A model generated the notes under the pieces. It was not told the DNA's origin. It saw only the letters and a list, made by a program, of their open reading frames with translations, and made no database searches. Position numbers and translations under genes: made by a program. 64,000 bases of DNA from a virus: IMG/VR virus record IMGVR_UViG_3300027759_000046, positions 186,001-250,000 of that record; one strand, given 5' to 3'. Below are positions 7,472 to 14,039 of this stretch, piece by piece. The first letter of the stretch is position 1. Every line of letters starts with the position of its first letter.

Positions 7472-8025
7472 TTAATTTTCTTAGAAACTACACCAGTTCC
7501 GAAATAGATCCAGGTAGAAGTGCTTGGATCTTTTTTTATGCCTACCGCAAAGGCGATATGAGTAACATCAGGATTCATTAAGACCCATTTATGAGCCGGT
7601 GAATACATCCAACTATCGAATAGGGTCTGTATTGCTGAATCCTCAGATGGAATTGGAAAGACCTTAAAGTTTGGAACCGCTGGATAGCTTGCACCGTATG
7701 AAGCACAAACCTCAAGGCTAAGATTCCATGAGAATTGGTCAGATGAAACTGCTTGGAATTTTTCAACTCTGTGCCTTGCTCCAGGATAAGATTGAGATTC
7801 TCCAGGCTGAGCTTCGTATTCAGTGTGATCGCTGATTCCACGTCTAACCATGTATCGATTATGGAATTCGACGGCTGAATCTAGAACTGCTGAATACTGC
7901 AAGGGCTTAAGACCCAAAGCGGTTCTTTGCTTATTGGTTAAGCTGATTAAGATCGAGTCCTGGTGGGTTTGAGCAGAAGTGTTAACTGCTAACCCGATTG
8001 CGATTATTAAGAGTAACTGCTTCAT
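7468..8025 (-). CDS. secreted CAP-domain (SCP/PR-1-like) protein
   Basis: 185 aa. A signal peptide (MKQLLLIIAIGLAVNTSA, probable cleavage after A) is followed by a CAP domain: L-T-N-K-Q-R-T-A-L-G-L-K-P-L, a histidine in the F-H-N-R segment, S-L-E-V-C-A-S-Y-G (the conserved Glu) and a C-terminal W-M-Y-S-P-A-H-K-W-V-L-M-N-P, the classic S-x-x-H-x-x-x-L-x-x-P pattern. CAP proteins are exported and bind sterols, lipids or cell-wall material. This is unusual phage cargo. A TATAAT box lies 6 nt before its ATG, so the mRNA is probably leaderless. It is divergent from the secreted nuclease gene. Confidence 0.75.
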   Translation of the reverse strand: MKQLLLIIAIGLAVNTSAQTHQDSILISLTNKQRTALGLKPLQYSAVLDSAVEFHNRYMVRRGISDHTEYEAQPGESQSYPGARHRVEKFQAVSSDQFSWNLSLEVCASYGASYPAVPNFKVFPIPSEDSAIQTLFDSWMYSPAHKWVLMNPDVTHIAFAVGIKKDPSTSTWIYFGTGVVSKKIN

Positions 8026-8031
8026 GTAATT

Positions 8032-8037
8032 ATTATA
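8032..8037 (-). promoter_or_regulatory. TATAAT box giving a leaderless CAP-gene mRNA
   Basis: GTATAATA on the minus strand with exactly 6 nt between TATAAT and the ATG at 8025. With a normal -10-to-start distance, transcription would begin at or next to the A of ATG. Confidence 0.6.
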
Positions 8038-8045
8038 CTATCTGG

Positions 8046-8053
8046 AATAAATA
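8046..8053 (+). promoter_or_regulatory. late-type AATAAATA box for the nuclease gene
   Basis: AATAAATA 5 nt before the ATG at 8059. It shares a 33-bp divergent intergenic region with the TATAAT box of the CAP gene. Confidence 0.6.
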
Positions 8054-8058
8054 AAGGT

Positions 8059-8718
8059 ATGAAACCTTTTAAACTATTGCTAGTACTACTGATTTCGTTT
8101 GTACTATTTACATCATTTTCAACTGAGTTTACAGTTAAAGACAAGATTGTGATCTTGGCTCATGCTGGCTATGTTTCACATTATAGCACAGGTTTAAAAT
8201 ACCCAGTTGAGGTGGAGTGGTGGGATACTAAAGCTCGACTGGGCTGCACGACTAAATTTCCTAGAAAAGACCAATTTGCACCAGATCCATTACTACCAGC
8301 TGAGACGAGCCTTGCTGATGATTATTCTGGATCAGGTTTTGATCGAGGTCACATGTGCCCAGCGGCAGATAACCAATGCGATTCTGAATTCTTAACAGAG
8401 TGCTTCTATTTTTCAAATATGGCACCTCAATATCATTCGCTGAACGCTGGGGTCTGGAAAACTCTTGAAACTCGCACCAGAGAATTTGCTGAGCAATTGG
8501 ACTCAGTTAAGGTTTGGTGCGGCAATATTGGATCGGTCTCCAAAATCGGAGAGGTTTCAGTACCAGCAAAGTGTTGGAAAGTAATTTACATAAAGAAGAC
8601 CAAAGTTTGGGAAGCTTACGTTTTTGAAAATACAAAAGAACAGTCTAAAAAGCTTGATCAATTAAAGGTCAAGGTATCAGACGTTGAAAAATTAACCGGC
8701 TTTAAATTTAAACCATGA
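8059..8718 (+). CDS. secreted DNA/RNA non-specific endonuclease (NUC1 family)
   Basis: 219 aa. An N-terminal signal sequence (K followed by L-L-L-V-L-L-I-S-F-V-L-F, to about residue 21) precedes a beta-beta-alpha-metal nuclease domain. The active-site motif D-R-G-H-M-C-P-A is at residues 95-102 (H98 the general base), and the metal-binding asparagine lies in N-M-A-P-Q-Y-H-S-L-N at about 120-129. The family cleaves DNA and RNA without sequence preference; export would put it in the periplasm or outside. Plausible roles are nucleotide scavenging or destruction of competing DNA. The stop overlaps the next start (ATGA), so the two are coupled. Confidence 0.85.
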   Translation: MKPFKLLLVLLISFVLFTSFSTEFTVKDKIVILAHAGYVSHYSTGLKYPVEVEWWDTKARLGCTTKFPRKDQFAPDPLLPAETSLADDYSGSGFDRGHMCPAADNQCDSEFLTECFYFSNMAPQYHSLNAGVWKTLETRTREFAEQLDSVKVWCGNIGSVSKIGEVSVPAKCWKVIYIKKTKVWEAYVFENTKEQSKKLDQLKVKVSDVEKLTGFKFKP

Positions 8719-9122
8719 AACACATAAAACAATTTACTCAATTTGTCAACGAAAACGTTGACTGGAAGCAGCTAACTGAATTAGAGGCGTACGCAGATGG
8801 CCTCTTTAATGAGCTTGGTCTTGATGTGGTATTTACAAAACACTTTAAGGACAGAGTCAACGACGTTCGAAACGGCAACCCGATTACCTATAATGAATTG
8901 AAAGCCTTATTCCTAAAGGCTTACTTGAGAGCTGGCGAACAGATCTCAGAATTACCAGTTGAAACAGAAGCAGTTCTTAAAGATTTAAGTTCAAATCTTA
9001 ATGCTCCATTCAAAATACAGGACGCACCAGATGATGCTGACCACACTGAAAACGATATGGTAATGAAGACTATTATGAAGAAAGAAAGATTCATGTCGAG
9101 TAACCCGTCTATTGAAGTTTAG
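8715..9122 (+). CDS. putative capsid-targeted small protein (135 aa)
   Basis: The N-terminus MKHIKQFTQFVNE|N is a textbook match to the shared targeting-like peptide. The remainder contains F-T-K-H-F-K-D-R-V-N-D-V-R-N-G and a K-D-L-S-S-N-L-N-x-P-F segment, a pattern I associate with small phage proteins of unknown function. It is translated from the nuclease transcript through a 4-nt overlap and is closed by a strong hairpin terminator. Confidence 0.65.
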   Translation: MKHIKQFTQFVNENVDWKQLTELEAYADGLFNELGLDVVFTKHFKDRVNDVRNGNPITYNELKALFLKAYLRAGEQISELPVETEAVLKDLSSNLNAPFKIQDAPDDADHTENDMVMKTIMKKERFMSSNPSIEV

Positions 9123-9140
9123 CACTTAACCTATTCACAT

Positions 9141-9171
9141 AAAAAAAGCCAGACGAATCTGGCTTTTCTTG
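9141..9171. terminator. bidirectional rho-independent terminator
   Basis: Ten-bp arms AAAAGCCAGA (9144-9153) and TCTGGCTTTT (9158-9167) around a CGAA loop, with A and T runs on opposite sides. It separates the convergent genes ending at 9122 (plus) and 9191 (minus). Confidence 0.85.
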
Positions 9172-9190
9172 TTTAGTGTCCATCGACGAA

Positions 9191-9793
9191 TTACATTTCG
9201 TTCTCTTTATTAGCGCCTTTCTTCTGGAAACCAAATGGTTTAGCAGCAGGCTTTGCAGCCGGTTTACCGAATGGCATTCCTTTTGCAGCAGGTTTTTCGT
9301 CTTTCTTAGCGAATGGGTTTCCCTTTGCCGCAGGTTTACCGAATGGCATTCCTTTCGCAACAGGTTTAGCTTTAGCTCCTCGTTTTGGGGCCTCTTCCAT
9401 TTCTTCCTCTTCAGCAGCTTTGCCTTTTTTCTTTGCAGCAGGCTTTAGATTAGCGAATTTTTTATCAACTTCTTTAAGAGCTTCAATTTGAGCTTTTTTC
9501 TTTGCCTCATATAACTCTTCATCAGTCATGCGATTCATGTTATGTCTTGAAATTCTGTGTGCATCGTAATCATCTGAATGCATTGCTTGGTCTAACTCAC
9601 GTTGTGAACTAGTAGACTCTTCGCCACATGCTGTGCAATATCCTTCTTCATCAATTTCAGAACCACAACATTGTGAAGTTTCTTCCATTGTATCGCTATC
9701 GCCGAATCTATCTTCTTGAGAAAAGGAATCTCCGTGATTGGATTCATAATTTTCATTAATGAATTGGGTAAATCTTTTTACTTGATTTTTCAT
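9191..9793 (-). CDS. putative capsid-targeted zinc-ribbon protein with Lys/Pro/Ala repeats
   Basis: 200 aa from the ATG at 9793 (a longer frame to 9847 would hide the N-terminal peptide). It starts MKNQVKRFTQFINE|N, a clear match to the shared targeting-like peptide. Residues about 42-56 carry a zinc-ribbon pattern (C-C-G-S...G-Y-C-T-A-C-G). The C-terminal third is a low-complexity basic repeat of P-A-A-K-G-M-P-F-G-K units. A basic tail with a packaging signal suggests a DNA-condensing or injected DNA-binding protein, comparable in concept to T4 internal proteins. Confidence 0.65.
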   Translation of the reverse strand: MKNQVKRFTQFINENYESNHGDSFSQEDRFGDSDTMEETSQCCGSEIDEEGYCTACGEESTSSQRELDQAMHSDDYDAHRISRHNMNRMTDEELYEAKKKAQIEALKEVDKKFANLKPAAKKKGKAAEEEEMEEAPKRGAKAKPVAKGMPFGKPAAKGNPFAKKDEKPAAKGMPFGKPAAKPAAKPFGFQKKGANKENEM

Positions 9794-9812
9794 AGTATTT
9801 AAACTGTTTATT

Positions 9813-10253
9813 TTATGGTTCGATATCTTCTTCCTCTTCAGTATCATCTGAAAGGCCTAACATTTCGTCATTGAATTTATTGAAAGCTGATTCAGCTTCT
9901 TTCATGGTCTTATTTAAAGTAATAAGCTCATCTTTTAGAGTCTGAACTTTCTCTTTGTCTTCGTCAGTTGCTGGATTTTTACGAGCATCTTCTGGCATTT
10001 CCAAGAACTCTTTTTGTTTATCTTTAAATGCTTTAACTGCATCTTTACGAGCTTGGTCAAGTTTCTTGAATTTACCAATCTCAGTTGAATCATCAATATC
10101 TTCAACCGAAGTAGGCTCAGCATCAGTCGGTGCAGCTGGTTCAGCAGGAGCGTCCATTTCAGCTGGTGTTAAGTCAGCAGGAGGATCAATTGCAGGTCCA
10201 GTAGCATCAACCTTTTCAGATTCTTCAAGCCATTGATTGTACCTATAAATCAT
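9813..10253 (-). CDS. putative capsid-targeted acidic coiled-coil protein
   Basis: 146 aa beginning MIYRYNQWLEE|S, a shorter variant of the shared N-terminal peptide. A Pro/Ala/Asp/Glu-rich linker follows (about residues 20-50), then a strongly charged helical region predicted as coiled coil (about 55-135) and an acidic tail. No catalytic motif. It lies upstream of the zinc-ribbon gene on the same strand and probably shares its transcript. Confidence 0.55.
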   Translation of the reverse strand: MIYRYNQWLEESEKVDATGPAIDPPADLTPAEMDAPAEPAAPTDAEPTSVEDIDDSTEIGKFKKLDQARKDAVKAFKDKQKEFLEMPEDARKNPATDEDKEKVQTLKDELITLNKTMKEAESAFNKFNDEMLGLSDDTEEEEDIEP

Positions 10254-10275
10254 TGTTTAGTTAGCTATTTTAGTT

Positions 10276-10283
10276 TATTTATC
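10276..10283 (-). promoter_or_regulatory. late-type GATAAATA promoter box
   Basis: GATAAATA on the minus strand 22 nt before the start at 10253. A plus-strand copy for the divergent gene lies at 10295-10302. Confidence 0.6.
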
Positions 10284-10294
10284 TACGACTCTCG

Positions 10295-10302
10295 AATAAA
10301 TA
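10295..10302 (+). promoter_or_regulatory. late-type AATAAATA promoter box
   Basis: AATAAATA 8 nt before the ATG at 10311. Together with 10276-10283 it makes a divergent pair of late-type boxes. Confidence 0.6.
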
Positions 10303-10310
10303 ACTCTACA

Positions 10311-11087
10311 ATGAAATTACTAACATTCAATACATGGTTATCTGAGACGGCCAGGCCACTAGTAAAGCTTAGTGATCTTGATATTAACCGTCGATATAAA
10401 GATGAGAGGTATGAGTATGAACTATTTCCAAGATTTAGACGACTTAAAGCCAGAATCAACGAACTAGATAAAATGCCAACTCTTGAGCACTGGTTCGCAA
10501 TGATGCAGAACTCAGACGCCGAATTCTATACGCTAGTTCAAACAGGCGAACTTGGTCAACCTGATGTCAGAGAACTATTTAGAGACCTAACGGGTCGTCG
10601 TGCAGCAAAGATGGCAAAGTATAATCTAGAAGAGAACAAAGGAGAAATCGCTGCATGGCAATGTAGCATAGACCCTTCTTGGAAAATGATTGCGCTATGG
10701 CCGACTGATCCGGGCTATGAGGACGCTGCGAAGATTTTTGACTATTTAGGAATTGCGTTTGGCGACCTTTCTTCTAAAACTATTTACGTAGACGGTGTTC
10801 AGCTTGAACAGGAAAATTTAACAAAGGATCACCTACTTGCAATTGAAGCTCATGAAATTAGTCATGGCATATTAAGTCATCAATCGTCAAATCGAGAATT
10901 AGCGGAATACGATGAGAGACAGGAAAGAGAAGCCGATTGGATGGGAGTCAGAATCCTTGATGCAATGGATTATCAAATGGCGGCTCAAATCCTAGAAGAT
11001 CGATATGAAACTCACTATGGCGAAAGTTCAGAAGATCTTGATAACACCGAAAAATTAGAATCTCAATTGCGAGATTATTTAAAATAA
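10311..11087 (+). CDS. putative capsid-targeted zinc metallopeptidase
   Basis: 258 aa from the ATG at 10311. An upstream in-frame start at 10233 would run through the promoter region. The N-terminus MKLLTFNTWLSE|T fits the shared targeting-like peptide. The zinc-protease motif H-E-I-S-H is at residues 181-185, with a downstream E-R-E-A-D-W-M-G (about 205-212) supplying the third ligand, the gluzincin-like arrangement of M48/M78/IrrE-type peptidases. This would be a protease delivered with the DNA or acting in the capsid. It is first of a plus-strand run with the next two genes. Confidence 0.7.
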   Translation: MKLLTFNTWLSETARPLVKLSDLDINRRYKDERYEYELFPRFRRLKARINELDKMPTLEHWFAMMQNSDAEFYTLVQTGELGQPDVRELFRDLTGRRAAKMAKYNLEENKGEIAAWQCSIDPSWKMIALWPTDPGYEDAAKIFDYLGIAFGDLSSKTIYVDGVQLEQENLTKDHLLAIEAHEISHGILSHQSSNRELAEYDERQEREADWMGVRILDAMDYQMAAQILEDRYETHYGESSEDLDNTEKLESQLRDYLK

Positions 11088-11098
11088 AACAAAATACG

Positions 11099-11392
11099 AT
11101 GGCTAAAAAGTATTTCTTTGGATGGGACAACCTTAAATGGTTAATTACTCAGCTTGGCGCGATGTACAGCGGAAAATCTTCTTACTTTTCAAAAAAGAGA
11201 GTTGAATCAGGTATTGCATTTGCAATTGCTCAATGGGGTATGATCTTCTTCTTACTTAAAAAATATGAAACTCTAAGTATGACTGACTTCCTAATTTGGG
11301 CAGGTGTTGAATTTACAGTTTCAGGATACATGATCAATCAGATCCAAAAAGAAAAAGCAGCGAATTCAGCACAAGCAGACGATGTTGCATAA
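11099..11392 (+). CDS. small membrane protein, holin-like layout
   Basis: 97 aa with two hydrophobic segments (about residues 37-52 and 60-80), a basic N-terminus and a short polar C-terminus. Topology fits a class II holin or a generic inner-membrane protein. It sits between two putative capsid-targeted genes, 11 nt after the peptidase gene, and no endolysin partner is directly adjacent. Confidence 0.5.
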   Translation: MAKKYFFGWDNLKWLITQLGAMYSGKSSYFSKKRVESGIAFAIAQWGMIFFLLKKYETLSMTDFLIWAGVEFTVSGYMINQIQKEKAANSAQADDVA

Positions 11393-11401
11393 TTAAAATT
11401 T

Positions 11402-12001
11402 ATGAAAACTTTTTCTCAATTCATTAATGAGAATTCACAGGATTCACAGCACTATGAATTAATGGCCTCTCTTGCAAATGCAATGAACACTGCCGGTCGA
11501 TATGCAAACGCGTCAGTAAATCAAGCAGACAATTCAATTCGACTCTCATCAAACTGGGAGCTTGACACTATGAAAATTAGCGATCTTGGAAGAGTTGAAC
11601 CGACTGCCTATTATGTTGCAAATCTTGTTCCAAAATTTAATAAGGAGGCCTCTACTAATCTGAGCAGACTAATTCAATTAGGGCTAGGAAATGTAAGCGA
11701 TTTGCTTGAAGGATTTACTATAACTACCGCCCTTAGTGTAGACGTTTACGAAGTTGAAGGTTATGAATTCAAAGACGGCCCAGACACTAATGAGTATACT
11801 CTAGAAGAGTTAGACATTCAGGGGTTCTTTGATACTGGTGATATTAGTGGAGCGGGCGAAGCTCTTGTTGAATGGTGGGATGAAACTGCTAATGAATATG
11901 GCTATATGCTTTATACACGAGTAGCAGAAGACCTTGAATCGTATATTGCAAGCCGCCAACCTGATGAAGAAGACGATGAGTTGGAAGATGAAGGGTGGTG
12001 A
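11402..12001 (+). CDS. putative capsid-targeted protein, unknown function
   Basis: 199 aa starting MKTFSQFINE|NSQD, the closest match in the window to the T4 internal-protein leader MKTYQEFIAE. The mature part is acidic, especially the last 20 residues, and shows no recognised motif. It is the last gene of the plus-strand run 10311-12001. Confidence 0.65.
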   Translation: MKTFSQFINENSQDSQHYELMASLANAMNTAGRYANASVNQADNSIRLSSNWELDTMKISDLGRVEPTAYYVANLVPKFNKEASTNLSRLIQLGLGNVSDLLEGFTITTALSVDVYEVEGYEFKDGPDTNEYTLEELDIQGFFDTGDISGAGEALVEWWDETANEYGYMLYTRVAEDLESYIASRQPDEEDDELEDEGW

Positions 12002-12024
12002 TGTTGGAATCTGAAGAGATTTAA

Positions 12025-12180
12025 TTAAGGCTTGCCCGTCATCATTTCATAATAGTCCCAAAGATCTTGACAAGTTTCGTACTCTTCAAGATCTTCAAGC
12101 CATTTTATAACATCGAGAATTTCAGACCAATACGGAGAGGCAATTCCTCTTTTTTCTAAGTCCTTACACTTCTTGCGCAT
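12025..12180 (-). CDS. small hypothetical protein (51 aa)
   Basis: The frame extends to a GTG at 12213, but the ATG at 12180 overlaps the preceding gene's 3' end by only 17 nt and is preferred. The helical sequence with L-E-E-Y-E-T-C-Q-D-L-W is reminiscent of UVR-like helical hairpins also seen at 1596 and 56521. Function is unknown. Confidence 0.5.
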   Translation of the reverse strand: MRKKCKDLEKRGIASPYWSEILDVIKWLEDLEEYETCQDLWDYYEMMTGKP

Positions 12181-13174
12181 TTCTGCGTGTCCACTGCCTT
12201 GATCTGCTGACACTATAATCCCCGTATTTTTGGCGAGGTTGTACCTCTATAGTATATTTAACGTCGAGGTCGAGCAATTGTTTGAGGCACTGAACAAAAT
12301 CTGAAGTATGTAGGCTTAGTACCGAATTATAATCATCATCTCGATATCCGCCAAAGAGGGCGCATGAAACAGGCAGAGGTCTTTCAAGTTTTCCGTCCAT
12401 TTTCTTTACCCAACTCCAGAAAAATTCTGAACATTTTGTCCACCAATATGTTGAGCACTGATGCCCTAATTGATCGTCAGCATGTGAATCGGCGCCGTGA
12501 CACCAAACGACATAGTCAATTTTACCGGACAAGATCGCTGATTCTAATTTACCTTCAACAAAGGTTACAAGATCCTCATAATATTTTTGATCTGAGAAAC
12601 TTGGGTTAAAGTTGAATCCAACTGGCACCGCTGAATTTAGATCAGGCTGAAACACCCGAGTGTCTTCAATTGAATTACCGAAGTGGCCGTCTAAGTCTAG
12701 ATAACAGCCGACCTTTCCAAGCTCTCTCCAAATCTTAACTGATGCAATTGCCTGTCCACTAAATGTACAGAATCCACTGCCTCCGTCTGGTCGAGCATGG
12801 TGGAATCCGCTAGTTGGGCTAAAGCTAACTTCACCAGGATTTTGGATGGAATTTCGGATTGCTGAATAGATTGACGCATTAGTATAACGAACGGACTCTG
12901 CGAATTGCTGATTCCAACTCAAGCCGTTTGATGACGATTTTGGTCCGCCCTTAAAAAAGTCTTTGACGTAATTTTTAGTGTGTGCAACCAAAAAGTCAGA
13001 ATTACCGAATCTGTCGAATGCTTTAGTTATTTCAAAATGATCAAGTAGACCCTTCTTGGCCAGATACTCGATCAAGAGCTTAGGTTTTAGAGGGGACTTA
13101 CTGTAGTTAGAGTATGAGTCCTTCTCTAGTACCTGCTTTGGATTGTAAAATGTTTTTATCTTTAGGTGTCTCAT
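12164..13174 (-). CDS. histone deacetylase-superfamily deacetylase
   Basis: 336 aa from the ATG at 13174. It shows the arginase/deacetylase-fold signatures of the HDAC/AcuC/polyamine-deacetylase family: paired histidines in S-G-F-H-H-A (H125, H126), G-F-C (134-136), the zinc-binding D-L-D-G-H (160-164) and H-G-A-D-S-H-A-D-D-Q-L-G (226-237) containing the third zinc ligand region. Such zinc enzymes remove acetyl groups from lysine, polyamines or other amines. This is unusual phage cargo, which could deacetylate host proteins or polyamines. A TATATT/TATTAT box lies 7-9 nt upstream, directly after a terminator. Confidence 0.8.
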   Translation of the reverse strand: MRHLKIKTFYNPKQVLEKDSYSNYSKSPLKPKLLIEYLAKKGLLDHFEITKAFDRFGNSDFLVAHTKNYVKDFFKGGPKSSSNGLSWNQQFAESVRYTNASIYSAIRNSIQNPGEVSFSPTSGFHHARPDGGSGFCTFSGQAIASVKIWRELGKVGCYLDLDGHFGNSIEDTRVFQPDLNSAVPVGFNFNPSFSDQKYYEDLVTFVEGKLESAILSGKIDYVVWCHGADSHADDQLGHQCSTYWWTKCSEFFWSWVKKMDGKLERPLPVSCALFGGYRDDDYNSVLSLHTSDFVQCLKQLLDLDVKYTIEVQPRQKYGDYSVSRSRQWTRRNAQEV

Positions 13175-13181
13175 ACTCTTA

Positions 13182-13189
13182 ATAATATA
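13182..13189 (-). promoter_or_regulatory. -10-like box (TATATTAT) for the deacetylase gene
   Basis: TATATTAT on the minus strand, 7-9 nt before the ATG at 13174, directly behind the T-run of the upstream terminator. This is a terminator-promoter composite as at 30220, 33140 and 27990. Confidence 0.5.
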
Positions 13190-13190
13190 C

Positions 13191-13218
13191 AAAAAAAGTC
13201 GACCAAATGGCCGACTTT
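13191..13218 (-). terminator. rho-independent terminator after the 13239-13958 gene
   Basis: Arms GTCGACC/GGCCGAC with flanking AAA/TTT pairs and a seven-T run on the minus strand. Confidence 0.75.
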
Positions 13219-13238
13219 ATAGTAAGAGTGCGCAAGCT

Positions 13239-13958
13239 TTATTTCTTTAGAAAAATATTATCTAGGTCGTCTAACCAATCCCAAACATGGGAGATTTCGA
13301 CTGGACCGTCTTCGACTGGCACCTTTGCGCTGTTTTCTGAAACAGTTTGCGTTATTTGAAGAGTGATTGCGACTTGTGATAAAATAGTTGAAATAATTTC
13401 AGAGAATGTCCAGTTAGTTACTCCTTCAAAATAGACTTCCTCAGTATGTGGGTCAACGTATTCTAACCAGTCATCTGCGACCAGCGGCAAATTACACCAG
13501 TCCTGAAAATTTATTGACGCGAGCGGATGCAAAATATCTGTGTCCGGATCGTCCTCATTGATTATTTGCAAGCCCATTAGCACGTTATGGACAGTTATAA
13601 AGTTAATGAGGTCTTCGTCTTCTTTTATTTTGCTTACTTGAGCAGCCTTTAGTAGGAATACTTGGTTTGCATCTATTTTTTTAGCTGAAATTGAAGATTG
13701 ATCGGCTGACATGAAAATTTCGTCAAGGCTAACTCCGCTCAGGCTCTGCACAAAATACAGCTTAATTATGTCTGAATACGGTTTTAGGAGGTTTAGTACA
13801 GAGTGAACTGACAAACCTTCTTCAATTTCAACTGCGTAACTCATGAACCATGTTATAGGTAGAGAAGCGTCCGCAATATTCTTTTTAATCCAGTCTTCAG
13901 AAGATTCATCCCAGAATGAAAAGAAGAGCCCGTCCTTATTGATTGATACTTTGTGCAT
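13239..13958 (-). CDS. hypothetical protein (239 aa)
   Basis: Acidic, soluble protein without recognised motifs. The late-type box GATAAATA ends 6 nt before its ATG, and a hairpin terminator follows its stop, so it appears to be a monocistronic late unit. A virion or assembly role is inferred only from the promoter class. Confidence 0.6.
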   Translation of the reverse strand: MHKVSINKDGLFFSFWDESSEDWIKKNIADASLPITWFMSYAVEIEEGLSVHSVLNLLKPYSDIIKLYFVQSLSGVSLDEIFMSADQSSISAKKIDANQVFLLKAAQVSKIKEDEDLINFITVHNVLMGLQIINEDDPDTDILHPLASINFQDWCNLPLVADDWLEYVDPHTEEVYFEGVTNWTFSEIISTILSQVAITLQITQTVSENSAKVPVEDGPVEISHVWDWLDDLDNIFLKK

Positions 13959-13964
13959 ATTAGT

Positions 13965-13972
13965 TATTTATC
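13965..13972 (-). promoter_or_regulatory. late-type GATAAATA box, leaderless spacing
   Basis: GATAAATA on the minus strand with 6 nt to the ATG at 13958. Confidence 0.6.
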
Positions 13973-14012
13973 GTTTAGTTATTTTACTCCATTTACTGGT
14001 ACGGATTTCGCG

Positions 14013-14020
14013 AATAAATA
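14013..14020 (+). promoter_or_regulatory. late-type AATAAATA promoter box
   Basis: AATAAATA 19 nt before the ATG at 14040; divergent from the box at 13965. Confidence 0.6.
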
Positions 14021-14039
14021 ACTAAAAGAATCAAACTTA

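Noticed and set aside
11099-11392. Definite holin call
   Set aside because: Topology alone is not diagnostic, and several other small membrane proteins (1314, 28696, 53566) are equally possible.
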